From: Lentinus brumalis
Lineage: Eukaryota; Basidiomycota; Agaricomycetes; Polyporales; Polyporaceae
Assembly: GCA_001792895.1 (NCBI GenBank)
Contig: MARA01000026.1
Coordinates: 62,001 to 126,000 of the forward strand
Direction of reading: 5' to 3'
Length of the DNA: 64,000 bases
A program made the position numbers and the translations under genes. Below, piece after piece: positions 1 to 11,987 of this stretch. The notes beneath the pieces were generated by a model that was not told the origin of the DNA, ran no database searches, and was given only the letters and a program-made list of their open reading frames with translations. Each line of letters opens with the position of its first letter. Position 1 is the first letter of the stretch.

Positions 1-73
1 GACGCAACTCAAGGATTGATTCCATTGGATGGTCGCCGTTGATGCTGAGGCCACTTAGAGACTTGGATGATAT

Positions 74-1813
74 ATGGATGCACACACATTAAGCACCGGC
101 CCTCATGTATGTTCAGCTGTCTTGCGAAGTAGAGGAAAGAACGTGCTTGCTGACCAGCAGGATTACAGATCGCCGCAATCCCACTTGACACTCTTCTCGA
201 GGTGTTGAGACACACATTCCGCCAAGGGGGTACTTTCGCCATCTCCTCACTATCGCGAACATGCAAATGTTTCCACCTGGAGGGTGTCAAGTTCCTCCTC
301 GGACAGAGGCTATATCTCGGAAGCGAAAAACAAGTCAAATCCTTTTGCGTCTTCATGCTTGCTGAAAGGAGCCGATTTCCAATGTTGCGTGGACGACTCA
401 ACTTTGGCGTTCAGTCAATTTCTGAACCCACAGCAGCGCTGCTCGTCGATTGCTTGCGGCACGTCACCGATCTCCCAAGCATCTACTTCTCCCGCATCAA
501 TACTTTCCTTGGTCCTCACCCCCACCTGCTCGCTGCTTTCGCAGGGCTGACATGCCTCACAGACCTCGGACTCATGGCCGAGGACGACAGTCCTACCTTC
601 TCGCCAAAGCGTGTGACTGCCGGACCGGCGCGCTACTACGTGACCCTCCTGAAGACATCACGTTCTCCTCTTCGTTCGGTGTTCCTGGATATCCTTGCCA
701 TGAATTCCCAAAAGCTCATGAAGTTCACCTATCTGCGCTCCCTCGATCCCATATGGCTTCTGTCTCGATACTCCGAGACCTTGGAGTCAATTCGCATCGA
801 GGATGATCTCACGGTGGACGCAAGCACTGTGATTCACAAGTATCCATATGTGACCACCCTTACGCTGCCAGACGACAACGTCGTCCATCACATCCACCCT
901 TTCATTCTTTCGTTTCCCGCATTGCGCTCTCTCAGGTTGCATGGGAGTGCCTGGCTCAGACGTCTCGGACCTGGGGTCAGCCTGGCGCACGTTACTGCCA
1001 GACATGGCAGGCTACCCTATGCTGCTCGCGAGCGAAACAAGCAAGATCAGGTCGCTTTTGGCAGCTGGACGATGTTGCAGGAGGTATTCGCCCCAACACT
1101 GGAGCTCTATAAGTTCGGCTTGACATGTCGCATTCCTAGCATGCACATCGTGTGGCAGGGCGGAGTCCCCATGGACGAGGGTACGATGATACGGGAAATT
1201 GTGCAAGATGCGCGTCCGTCCACTCTCCGCATGATCACGAGGATGAAGGACACGCTCAGTCCCCTGGAGCACGCGTTCCGGCATCCGGGACTGGACTGGT
1301 CCTTGACCCGTCTTGAGTTGAAACTGAACATGGACTTCGTACCGTTCCATCCCAACGAATACCTGGTGAGTTATCAATGCCCCCCCCCCCCCCCCCGGTG
1401 TTCATTCACTCAATTTCGTACATGCACTTTTCTAGGAAGGTGTCGCGAATGCGGTCGAGTCACTTCCCCTTGTGTCGATCGCGGTCGAGATCAGATGCGC
1501 CATGGATTTACATCCGTCTTACTACTTGGATCACTCAACCATAGAACTATGTCTGTGTCCCGGGGATGGCACCCCTGACGCACCTGCCTTCTGTCATACC
1601 ATGGTCGCAATGGCGGCAGAGGACATCCCGGGCCACCTCTGGAACTTCGCGAGCAAGATCTCGACGTTACGTCGGGCGACGATCGCATGGGGTCGGTGCA
1701 AAGTCAAAATCCCCTACCGTGTCGTGACTTTGGATCTCGAGCACATTCCCCAGATCACGGAACGTCCACATGATCCGCGCAAGGACTCGCATCTATGGAA
1801 AGATGTGTTCTAA
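74..1813 (+). CDS. F-box/leucine-rich-repeat-like protein, 3 exons
   Basis: Model join(74..106,169..1365,1436..1813), 535 residues. The F-box-like segment (IPLDTLLEVLRHTF, then SLSRTC) starts in the second exon. An 11-codon first exon beginning ATGGATGCACAC joins it in frame through a 62-nt intron with GTATGT donor, CTGAC branch and ACAG acceptor. The second intron (1366..1435) has a GTGAGT donor and holds a 16-C run. The rest is hydrophobic, leucine-rich repeat-like sequence with no catalytic motif. It resembles the proteins at 20.6-22.1, 43.1-44.8 and 46.5-48.1 kb, which share the block of F-box, then (F/L)xxFM, then AFAxLTCLxxL. F-box proteins usually recruit substrates to SCF ubiquitin ligases through Skp1; the substrate here is unknown. 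Seen: exon signals and frame. Inferred: F-box function. The first exon is the least certain part. Confidence 0.7.
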
Positions 1814-4800
1814 CTTCCTCAGTACGCGCGCGGTCTATCCTCCTACATACTAAGGCATGACAGTTCGTCCAGCCTCCACACGCCGAGGACAGACCTCCGG
1901 ACCCCTCTTCATACCTCCGATCCCTCTCACGACTTCCAATGCTTCTCCATCCGCCCCCTTCTCTCATGATGGGATATCCAAGAGTCCTCGCGCATAGAAA
2001 GTGCCCGTATGTATTGTCCGAGATTAGGAAGACGAGCCATACTACTTGCTTTCTTCGTCGCGCTGTCGGAACACTTATCATCTCCAGTACCTCGTCCCAG
2101 TATGCCATCCCCGAGCCATCTTTCCGAGCCTGCCCTGTTTTACATATTGATTATCCTTCACGTTGCACTTGTTTCGCTTGCGCCCCGTAGTTCATGTGCC
2201 ATACCGAGTAGCCCGGCCCTCGTATTTGCATGGTGTTACCGCGTCCCGCGTCCTGTTGAATTTCAGAAATTCGCCCTACATTCGTCTCCACCATGCCAAA
2301 CCGCCACAGGTCCGACCATAGTGGAACTTGGCGGGGGCTCCGACGACTGCTCGACGTTGGATGCGACGAATCCGCGCGCGACTCGGACGCGTAGCTGGGC
2401 ACCCAATGCCATGAGCAGTGCTCTGCTGCGAGTCGTGGCGGAACATCAAGTCCGTGGGCGATAGACGTCGTCAGGATAGATAGGAAGACACGCGAGGTCG
2501 ACGATGGCGGAGATCGGTGCGACGTGCGTCGTGTATGCGATGAACAGGAAAGGAAGGAGGGCGGTCGAGAGATGGACTCCGCGAGCAATGGAGGTGCCAA
2601 TGGCCGTGCGAGCGAAGCGGTAGTAGTCCTTCGGAGTGGTCGATTACGGAGTCGAGCAGAGTGTCAAGGATCCTGCGGTGAGGGAAGTGAGCCAGCGCGT
2701 GGATCGCCGCCCACCGCGGAACGCCGCATGATTCGTGGATGGGGTAGCCATGGCATGTCCGAATGCTCATGAAGTCTGCGTTGACCGTGCCTTATTCCGA
2801 TGGCATGTGAGAACGGCGTGCATACACTTCAAACAGTGGATAGATTATTCCTGCTATCTGGTGAGTTATGCACACTAAAAACACGCACCATGTTCGGCGA
2901 CAGCGTGAGGCTTCAAAGCTTCATATATGGCCCCTGCCATCCAATGTACAATCTGGCGGCTCTTCCTTGAAAGATACTGAGTCAGTCACCGGAGCAGAAC
3001 TTGTGGCAGTACCTAGCAGCGAAAGGTCCAGGTTAGTAGAAGCAATACGCCTGAGTCGAGCTTGCGCATCAATCGCCAGACACTCACATCGTGCACCAAC
3101 TTGCAATGAAGGGACCCACCGAGAAGGAGAAACACCGTATTCGAGAGACGCGTAAGAGTGACTAGCTGCCGTAGCATGTTAGCGCTCAATCCGGGCACTC
3201 GGACCGTGCAAGCCGTCGCTAGATGTTCTTCTATGTTCTCCTCCTCCAAGCTGCCTCCAAGTCGAAGCTTACACGCGCGACACGAAGACTGATATGGACA
3301 TGCCACGACAGCAGCAGGGGCCGACGCTGGGCATCACTGGCGCGTCAACATCACGAACTACTACTAGTCGACCCTCCACAGTGAAGTTATACGCCGCAGA
3401 TTGAAGGCCAAGCACGGAACGAGTATGGTTGGCTTCGACGACTACAGCGCGCGCGCAAGGATCGAACGTTACGGAACAGATTGATAGGTGCGATGATCGT
3501 TGCTGGAACTCTGACGTGCCCATTCTAGCTGGCATTACTCACCATTGCAGCGCATCGCCGAAGAGGCAACCATAACGCTCGTTGCCCTCTCTCCGCCGAC
3601 GCCTGCGTCGTTCTTTGCTTCTCTTCCTACTCTCTTGACAATTCCAACGCTGGCAGCATGCCCGTTCCGCGCGCAGGAATAGCATTCACCGTCTCCGCTC
3701 ACTACGGCGGCGATGGGTCGAGACCCCGGCCAGGACACACAGCGGATGTTGCAACCTCCATGGCCCTATGATGGATCTCTCTGCCCATCGTACAGTCTTA
3801 CGACGGACGTATTGTAGGAGTCGAAGCGCGATGGACACTCGGCTCTAGGTGAGCCAAAAAACATCGTTCTATGTTGCAACCTTGACGCTTTGCTCAGCTG
3901 CCTCTCTCGGTCTCGATCTCGCCACAGACGGAGATTAATAGCAGAAGCGCAATAGGCACTGGGACCGAGGTGAGCTCTCCGTCAGCCCTGAACTCTACAC
4001 GCTCGCGTTGGCAGTCATGGCATGCCTGAAGGCTGAGGCCCCTCATCGAATGCGTCCCCGCCGGTTGTACCACTACCCATCTCCTCCATCGTTCTGTACA
4101 TCCCGAGCGAACCTGTGGGAAGTGAATTGACAGGCGCGTCGATACGCGCCTTGCCGCGGATACAAGTGCGGAAACTCGTCACTCCGAGGGGCAACGAGCG
4201 AACCGATGTCCCTCGAGGTGTCGAGGACCGCCTCCCTCCCGATTATTCCTCCTAGGCGTGCATAGGCCGTGAACTACGACACTCGTTCGGCGGTATGCTG
4301 CCTACTCGATACGGTCCTGTACCCGCGCCGGGAATAACGAGGGGATCGCGGACGTCGTCCCGGACGACTTAGCGGCGTCCAACACCTCCCCGGACCTCTC
4401 ACGCCGATCCCGCCCGAACCACTGCCCTCGTCTCCCATGCCGCCGTCTCGGGTGTCGTCGTGGCGCCACCACCGTCGTGTCCGGAAGACCATGGCGGAGG
4501 ATTTGCGAGCGGGACGGACCCTTCAGGCTTCGAGTGAGGACTTCAGCCAAACCAGGAACGCTGCAGACGAAGGACCGGCTCTTCCTCCGCGCATACCGCC
4601 GCACCATACCGCCACAGTTGGGGACTGGAGCAAGACAGTGAGGCGTGGGCGGGCTGACGAAGCCATCAACATGGCGACGGACGTCCACGAAGGGTACATC
4701 CGTACGCTCGCCGCCTCTCCCGCGCCACGCATCGGAGAACACAGGAATGATTACGAGCGATGATCTGATGTCTGCTCGTTCGGCCGTGAGCGTATAAATG

Positions 4801-4922
4801 GGTCGGACTCATCCAGCGACTACCTACCTAACATCCCCACACGACCTCTCAGATACTAGCTTTCGCCGCCCACTGAAGCAGCACCAAATCCCATCTACTG
4901 CATCTCGTCAGCGTACCCTAAA
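1814..4922. other. Intergenic, no supported gene
   Basis: About 3.1 kb. Open frames here are short, overlap on both strands and show no recognisable motif or consistent intron signals. I see no gene, repeat or RNA that I can support. Confidence 0.5.
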
Positions 4923-5862
4923 ATGTGCGAGGAAAATGAGCCACGAACACGTACGTACTTCCACGACGCCACACCACACTGTGGCACTGACACTCCGACA
5001 GAGGGGACAAAGGGATGTTATATGTGTACGGGATACGAGCGTAAGTCGCAAGCATCTGATCCAGACCTCTGTTGCTCATGGTTTCTTCGGGTTGCGTGAC
5101 CAACAGGGGAAGGGATAGTCATCGAGATAGAGGTGAAACCGGTCGCCCATCCTGATCGGGGATGTTTTGATGTCGCCAAAGTGACAGTGAATAGGAGGGA
5201 ACGTCTGGGATACATGCCCAAGCTCCTGTTGAAGCATAGTACCCCCGCCACTCTTCAGGAGCTTCGCCTAGTGGTATCAGAGTTTTTGATGCACCCTGAT
5301 GAGATCTGTAAACATCTGTGCGAAACTATCGTGAGTCGTGCAGTCTATGTTCAGGTGCCTGAGACTTACGGTGTAGGTACTGCGGCAGACATTGATAAGG
5401 CGCGCTGCGCAAGCCATACGCAGTGCTTACCCCGCGCTGCAGGTCTTGGACGTCGAAGTCAAACATGATTATCCCAACTCCCAGCCGAGAGCGGGGATCA
5501 CACCTGCGGAGGAACGGAAGAGGCTCGAAGAAGAGGTCCAAGGCTTCTATAATGCCCTAAAATGCGACTTTGCCACTGTCCACGTCGAGGTCTCGGAGTT
5601 CTTTTTCAAGCCAGAACGTCCCATCGACATTGGTTCCAAGATCGGAGTGGACGAGCTCACTGTTCCCAGCGAGCGTTTTGTCGAGCCTGAAGACTTGGCG
5701 GACTTGGCTGATTTTTTCGAGGACTATTCCGAGGCCGACAATGAGCAAGGAATACAAGCAGAACACATCAGCGAAGATCAGCTTGCGGAGATACCTCAGT
5801 CGGAGCATGTTGACCCGGGTCCCAGCGGAAGTATAAGACGGGCCAATACGATGCCCTGGTAG
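4923..5862 (+). CDS. Hypothetical protein, 4 exons
   Basis: Model join(4923..4950,5002..5040,5119..5330,5377..5862), 254 residues; all phases agree across three short introns (donors GTACGT, GTAAGT, GTGAGT). I do not recognise the family. The N-terminus carries a small Cys pair (CYMC) in the second exon. The middle is a mixed alpha/beta-looking segment (IEIEVKPVAHPDRGCFDVAK). The last exon contains charged helical stretches (EERKRLEEEVQGFYNAL) and an acidic, probably disordered tail rich in Glu and Asp. No signal peptide or membrane span is visible. It lies about 1 kb from the 3' end of ste3.1, in the opposite orientation (tail to tail). Real coding status is supported by the four phase-consistent exons and the non-repetitive sequence; function is unknown. 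Confidence 0.6.
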
Positions 5863-6901
5863 TGGCTTTCAATGATCCTTCTCCGCTTCTGGTAACTCAG
5901 CATGTACGAGTACGCACAAGAACGTTTAGTTGTATCTATGGGGGAACAGGAGGGTTCCGTCTTTCCCGTGGCACGTATGTCTTGAGCCCGAACTGGCCTG
6001 TACGTTGGAACGCTCCTGACGAGTGACTAACTCTGATTGTATGCCAAACCTGGCGAGTACTGTTACTGTGTTAGAAAGCCCGTTGCGCACCTTCGCGATC
6101 CATCTCGTGGGTACATGCTCGTCGCTTTGCGTCACCATCCGGCATGAAGCGCAGGGCAAACAGCCCAATATGGTACAACGCCCTGCAGGTTGTGGGACAA
6201 CAACTTTCATTAGAACCCACGGCAGAGTCAGCGAGCTCGAAAAAGGGTGTGGACGATGCATAACCCCGACCATCGTACGCCACCGTGGAACTCCAACATA
6301 CACCGGTCGTCGATCGAGAGGCCTCCGTGGAGTCGAGATGCTGGACATCCACATCATGTACTGACCAAGTCCCTGGAGGCAAGTGAGCACAAAGCACGAA
6401 CGGGCTGGACGTCAGCGAGTCGGAGTGACAGACGGCAGTGGAGGCGCTAACAACGCCCGGACGACCGCGAGTGCCTTGACGCGGTGGTCACAGACCAAGT
6501 GACCTGTGACACGTCACGGTCGGGCCGATATGGTGAGCTGACACGCATCATCCTACTTAGGTGCAAGCTTTGCCAGCATTCGCGGTCGAGAAAGCGCGAC
6601 ATGAAAGACGCGAGAGGGAAGTAAGATTTGCACTTTCTGGTCAAATCGAATACGTCGTGAAGAATAAACAGTCTAACAATACACAGGAGTACCAGCCGTA
6701 GTATGACACGGGGGAGAGTCGCGAGTCGAAGCATTACGAGTCGTGGGCCTCACGAGGCGAGCATCAAGAAGGGAGACAGCGCTAGGCATATTGAGGACAA
6801 GGACGAGTAGGCTAACCGAGAGCGATGCGAATATGTGACAATGAGTCTTGAGAGCTCGCGAGACGGATGCAGATGCGGAGGTTGATTTTACACGTTCGGA
6901 A
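5863..6901. other. Intergenic between convergent genes
   Basis: About 1 kb between two gene 3' ends. It should hold both terminators and 3' UTRs. No further gene or repeat is evident. Confidence 0.5.
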
Positions 6902-8483
6902 TCATGATGCGTGGTAATGAGAGATGGTGGCAGAGACGGCATCCCCCTCGGCGACTAGCGCGGGGGGCGGCATAACGATTGTCGGTGTCGTCGGCGACGA
7001 TGGGGACGACGGGGGTTGGTACGGGGGCGCAACCTCGGAGTCGTCCGTGGCGCGCGTCGTGGACGTTGAGACGTCGTGGCCCTTCTCCTCGTCGTGCGCC
7101 TCTATGTGACCGTAGAAGGACACGATGGAGGATGCGGAGGTCTGAGCGTATGATGCTTCCGTGTATGAGAGCCGGGACGTCTCCTTGGCGCTTGTGGGGG
7201 TATATGGGACGTCCGGCTGAGAGGTATAAGAGAAGTCGGCAAACCTAGGCGGAATGGGAGATGAGAAAGACCTGTAGAAGTACGTATGCGGTTAGCTGCC
7301 GGTCACATCGTCAGCAGGCTGCGAAGACACTCACGAGATAGGGGCAAAGGCCGAGTCTTTGGGATTTTTGCTCTCTTTAGTAGATGGGCGGATACGCAGT
7401 ACGTTCCGCTTGAACCACAAGAAGTAGCCGGTGTATTCGATCAGCGCATCGTGGCCGAACGCGAAGAAGGCGAAGAACATGTATGCCGTAGCAGGGATGG
7501 TCCACCAGAGGAAGTACGTCCAGCGGAGGGTGTCGCTGGGAATCAGGAAGACCGGGAAGCGGTTGATATGGAGCCAGTTGGAGTGGACGTCAGCCCAGCC
7601 CGTCCATGGGCGGAGGCCGGGACGGTAGTTGAACGACAGCGTCAGCGCGAAGACGACAAGGTTCCAGATCATGAGCGCGAGCGACATCGCCATGAGCCGG
7701 AAGTAGCGCGAGGGAGTGAGCCCAGTGCTCGAGGCGGCAAGATGGCGCGCGAAGGTCGCTCGTCGTTTGAAGAAGTGCCAGAATGCGAGAGCTACGACGA
7801 AGAGTCATCAGCTTCGTGCATCGTGTGAAGTTGCCGGTCATGACATACCTCCGAGCACGAACGTCCCGAGGCAAAGAAGAATGGGGATGAACCAGATGAG
7901 AAAGAATTCGGGCACAGAGACATAGGTATCTGGCTGGCAGCCGAACCGTTCAACGATGTCGAAACGGTGTCCCTGGACGACGTAGTCTGGCAACATGTCA
8001 TGCGTGTCAGTCACGCAGTTGTGGCATCGACAGGAATGAACATACGCAGCGACATCTGGATCAAAGGAAGACCAACGCAAATCGCGATGTCGGAGAGCAT
8101 CTTGCGCCGCTTGTCAGAGTGCGTCCGTTTGACACTCCTGACGGATGCAATGCCCTCAAGACGGAGTGCGAGGCAGAAGCAGGACGCGGGGATGGCCATG
8201 TTCGCGCCGATGATCAACTTCGAGACTGACAATGTACGGCGCGTGAGAAGACGGAGGAGATACGAGGCAAGGAGGACGTACTGATATCGCACCAAATTGT
8301 GAGCTTGATCTCGATGTTGTCGTACCATTCGATGACGTTGACGCCATGGGCGACGTTAAGAAAGAAGAGCCAGGCAATGAGGGAGAGAGTAGGAATGTTG
8401 CGCGCCCGCCAGTGCCCAGGGAGAGGGACGAGAACGAGGACGGCGGCGAGGAAGGACGCGAAAGCGCGAGGAGCAGCAGACAT
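6902..8483 (-). CDS. STE3-type pheromone receptor (ste3.1)
   Basis: Model complement(join(6902..7271,7335..7791,7849..7986,8046..8225,8282..8483)), 448 residues, five exons, all phases consistent. It encodes a seven-helix G protein-coupled receptor of the Ste3 family, which binds farnesylated peptide pheromones at the cell surface. Family signatures in order: LPGHWRARN after helix 1, WCDI at the first exon end, YVVQGHRFDIVERFGCQP, SRYFRLMAMS, LRPWTGWADVHSNW. The last ~120 residues are a hydrophilic Ser/Thr/Pro-rich cytoplasmic tail. Exons 1-3 have the same lengths (202, 180, 138 nt) and phases as in ste3.2. The start is the only ATG giving a complete helix 1. A CCCTTTGT element, read in gene orientation, lies 113-120 bases upstream. 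The gene is intact. Pheromone specificity cannot be read from sequence alone. Confidence 0.95.
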
Positions 8484-9454
8484 ACCGGTGTGTAGAAGGT
8501 AACAGCACGTAGTTGAAGAGAATGCAAAGACTCGCGAGCAAGACTCCGGCTCGACTGCAGAACGTCGTGGATATATCGCCCACTAGACGCATGGGACAAA
8601 GGGCTTGACGATTCTTGGGAACAATCGTCTTGGTGGACAATGGTGCGACTGGGCGCTTTCGAAAGGCATATTCCTTCCACGGCCGAGGAACGAGCCACTG
8701 GCCATGCGGGAGCCAGCTGGTAGGAAGACACAGGACACCATACGTTCAGACTCAGACTCAGAGTTCCTCAAAGCTTGGGTCAGTCCTGTCGGTGGATGGT
8801 GGTCAGGACTCGGAGCCACAACCGCCCGTTGCCAGTACTTGTGTGTTCAGGCGCTGTCGGCATTGTCGGCCCGGAGCCGACGCCGGTTCCGCTCACGCAG
8901 CTGAGGTAGGTCGTGCAGCTCGCGTATATATTCTCACAAGACCTCGCTCAAATGGGCTGGCAGGATATGGCGGCGCATCTCTGATACGGGGGAGGATTGA
9001 GTAGAATACATTCAATCGACATGCTGGAGATCGGACGAGTCGACGTAAAATACAGGACAACACAGCAATTGCAAGAGTAGCGAGCAGACAGCAAGGAGAG
9101 GATGGCGACGCTTATAGAAGTACTGGTACAGAGACGAGACGAGAAGGTGATCGGTGGCATAAATATACATAAGGATACTGTGCTACTCTGGAGATGAACA
9201 TCGAATCGCCGTCCACAGCTACGGGGAATCGTCAGCGACGGACTACTGTGCAGGTAGGGAGACAATGCCCACCGATAAATATGCCGCGTAGGCGGCCCAA
9301 TCAATAAGTGAAGCTGAGAGACGGTAGATGGGAACGAGCGCTGTGGGAGCGTTTACTATGGTCAGCGAGCGGCCGTGATCACACAGTATACGGTACCCAC
9401 TGGGAGTGATTGACGAAAGAAAAACAAGAAGAGATGGCGCAGGAGAGGTGGTCA
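8484..9454. other. Promoter and spacer of ste3.1
   Basis: About 1 kb between ste3.1 and the pheromone gene phb-a, both on the minus strand, so it holds the ste3.1 promoter and the 3' end of phb-a. No other coding sequence with support was found. Confidence 0.5.
8596..8603 (-). promoter_or_regulatory. HMG-box-type element upstream of ste3.1
   Basis: ACAAAGGG on the plus strand, CCCTTTGT in the sense of ste3.1, 113-120 bases before its ATG. ACAAAGG-type sites are bound by HMG-domain regulators of mating genes in other fungi (for example Prf1 sites in Ustilago). The same octamer type, in the same orientation, precedes the other two receptor genes here. The regulatory role is inferred. Confidence 0.5.
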
Positions 9455-9592
9455 CTACGCAATAACGCAGAAGAAGCTGGACTGCCCGGACCCATAGCGT
9501 TCGGAGTCGACGGGTGCACCGGTCTCAAGCGATTCCGACTCGTCCCATGAAGGGTCACAGATAGGTTCGCAGATGACAAAAAATTCGTCCAT
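9455..9592 (-). CDS. Pheromone precursor, CVIA type (phb-a)
   Basis: A 45-residue single-exon reading frame starting MDEFFVICEP and ending SSFFCVIA before TAG. The C-terminal CaaX motif (C-V-I-A) predicts farnesylation of the Cys, removal of the last three residues and carboxymethylation. An E-R pair sits exactly 11 and 10 residues before that Cys, the usual site where the acidic N-terminal pro-region is cut off, predicting a mature peptide of about 11-12 residues ending FFC. The MDxF start is shared with the other pheromone genes in this window. It lies between ste3.1 and ste3.2, 0.97 kb upstream of ste3.1. The mature end differs from the six SHS(G/S)C peptides, so it probably has its own receptor specificity. 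Two extra Cys in the pro-region are unusual. Confidence 0.85.
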   Translation of the reverse strand: MDEFFVICEPICDPSWDESESLETGAPVDSERYGSGQSSFFCVIA

Positions 9593-10195
9593 AGTGAGAT
9601 GGGGGGCTGTCGCGTATAGGGCTGCAAGCTTGGCGTAGGGGGTCGAACTGGTAGGGTGAGTGGGTGGGCCATATCGTATCCAGTCGGGTGACTTTATGCA
9701 TGTCCCTTGCGTGCCCTGTCAGGCCTGTCCGGCTCGCTTCCCAGCGTCTGAGACATTGACCACATTCTAGGGTACAACCACGTACTGTGCAGCGCACTGT
9801 ATGTCACAAAAGGTCAGCTAAAGCGCCACGACAGGGCTCCGGTGTACATACAAGCAATCGGTATGGAGCCTGTATACCGGAGGTGACATCCCTGCACGTC
9901 GCCAGGTGCAAACACAACGGCGTCCAAACTTGCACCGCGAGTCGTCTCACGAGAGTTCGGCCACCTACGAGGACAATCGTGGCCGACTGTGGCCGACGCA
10001 ATTGTTCGTCAAAACCATCGAGTTGAATTCCGAACCAGGAACCACTCACGTGATCGCGTTGATTCCTTTGTTCGATTTAGACGCCTGTACACGACCAGCC
10101 TTTGTCTGTCGACGGTCGATCGTCTCTGCTCTCATGTATATCTCCAGCATGTCGTACCTGCGCTTGGGCTCCTCCCTTGACTCATTCTCGCCGCC
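9593..10195. other. Divergent promoter region, phb-a and ste3.2
   Basis: About 600 bases between two divergent starts. It includes the TCCTTTGT element of ste3.2. No other gene is evident. Confidence 0.5.
10064..10071 (+). promoter_or_regulatory. HMG-box-type element upstream of ste3.2
   Basis: TCCTTTGT (ACAAAGGA on the other strand), 125-132 bases before the ste3.2 ATG, in the same orientation as the matching elements of ste3.1 and ste3.3. Binding by an HMG-domain mating regulator is inferred. Confidence 0.5.
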
Positions 10196-11987
10196 ATGGC
10201 ACACCTCGCCCTTCCCGTGACTGCTTTCCTCGGCGCCGTCTTTGTCCTGATCCCGCTGCCTTCGCATTGGCGTGCCCGCAACTACGCCACCATCTCCCTC
10301 GTCTTCTGGCTCTTCCTCATCAATATTCTCTACGGCATTAACTCAACGATATGGAACGACAATGTGCGTATCAGACTGCTCGTATGGTGCGACATCAGTG
10401 AGTACCCAGTCCTTGTCTACTGTCGATCGACGCCGTCCTCGCCCGCGAGTCCTTTGTCTGACCATGACGCAGCGACCAAACTCACTATCGGCGCGTCCAT
10501 CGGCCTTCCTGCTGCCGCGATGTGTATATGCAAGCACCTGGAGTCCGTCGCTTCTGGCCGCATCGTCCGCATCAGCTTCGCCGATAAGCAACGTCGTATG
10601 TTTTTCGAGCTTGCGATGTGCTTCCTCCTCCCCATAATAATCATGGCATTGCGTACGTGATTCTTACTCGGTGTACCTTTGACACGCTGCTAACGCGTTA
10701 CGCCAGATTATGTCGTGCAAGGCCATCGCTTCGACATCGTTGAGGCCTTCGGCTGCCAGCCCGCAACGTACTACTCCATTCCCGGGGTGTTCATCGTCTG
10801 GTTCCCGCCCCTCCTTCTCGGGACGATTTCCATGATTTATGCTTGTGAGTGAAACACACGTGCGACGCCACGCTGATTCGTGCTCATGTGGATGCACGCA
10901 GGCTTGGCTCTCTATCATTTCATCCGCCACCGCGTCACTTTCGCGGCAGTCTTGCGAAACTCCAGCTCCTCAATGACGCCAAACCACTACCTCCGACTCA
11001 TGGCGCTCGCCATCACGCAGGTCGTCTGGCAGACTGTCCTGACGGCTATCCCTATGTATGTCAACATCGCCTTTGGGCTGCGCCCCTGGACGAACTGGGC
11101 CGACGTCCACTCGGACTGGCTCCGCGTCGACGTGTATATGCTCGACGAATTCATGCCGTCGTTCCGCACACAAATGTTTGTCTTCTTCTTCGTGATGCCT
11201 GCTTCGTCCCTCCTGTTCTTCCTGTTCTTCGGTTTCGGCGAGCAAGCGAAGAACGACTACCGCTTGACCGCGGACTGGATCCGCTGCAAAGTCTTCCGCC
11301 AACCGCCTCGCGGAGAGAAGCACGCGAACAAGGGCTTCATGCTCAAGTGAGTCTTGCCCCGCTGCGCGTGTCTGTGCATTCGTGCTAACCTGGATATCTC
11401 GCAGCTCCGGTGTGGCCATGCCCGCTTCCACCGTATACAACATGCCGCACTTCGTGCCGCTCGCAGACGACGGCAACTCGCTCCCCGCATACAGCCCACC
11501 CGCCGACAGCGCGCACTTCGCAGCCTCGCTCAAGGGCAAAGAGGTGAAGAAAGACTTCGACCACCTGCACCTGAGCAGCCTCTCCCTCGACAACGTCACC
11601 ATCCCGACCATCCGCTCGGGGAACTCAGCCCGATCGAGTCGTCCGCCGCATCCGCGTGGTCCGAGTCGCACGACTCCCCCACTGCCGCCACCTCTTCCCC
11701 GCACGCCTCGCCTCGCCCACCGCCTATCGCGGTCGGGCTGCCCATCGTTCCGGACCAGCACGCGCTCGTGTCGCCTCCGCTCGAGCGCCCCGCAGCCAAC
11801 TTCGGCGGCCTCCCGGTCCCGCCGCGCTCGCACGCGCAAACCTCTCGCTTCTCGGCGGACAGCGCTGATATCGCAGACATGGCTTGAAGCGTCCACGCAG
11901 CGCCATCGATTGGCCGCATCTCTTTCCTTTGTCCTGCCCTCTCCGAGACTCGAGTCTCGACTCCAACACGCTCTTTCCCTCCGATGA
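10196..11987 (+). CDS. STE3-type pheromone receptor (ste3.2), tail frame uncertain
   Basis: Literal model join(10196..10397,10473..10652,10707..10844,10902..11346,11405..11987), 515 residues. Ste3-family signatures: LPSHWRARN, WCDI, YVVQGHRFDIVEAFGCQP, HYLRLMALA, LRPWTNWADVHSDW. The seven helices are complete and closely resemble ste3.1. The cytoplasmic tail reads normally (ASTVYNMPHF, DFDHLHLSSL) up to about 11620. After that the literal frame becomes Arg/Pro/Ser-rich and low in quality, while the frame one base earlier gives a normal acidic/Ser-rich tail ending SADSADIADMA at 11887. One extra G in the GGGG run at 11618-11621 would join the two and give about 482 residues, nearer to its paralogues. 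No plausible intron explains the switch. Either a sequence error or a real tail frameshift; the receptor core is unaffected. Confidence 0.92.

Noticed and set aside
7286..7828. 180-codon plus-strand frame ending in ...SASCIV, resembling a CaaX end
   Set aside because: It lies wholly antisense to the ste3.1 exons, is one residue short of a CaaX motif and has Arg/Glu-rich shadow composition.
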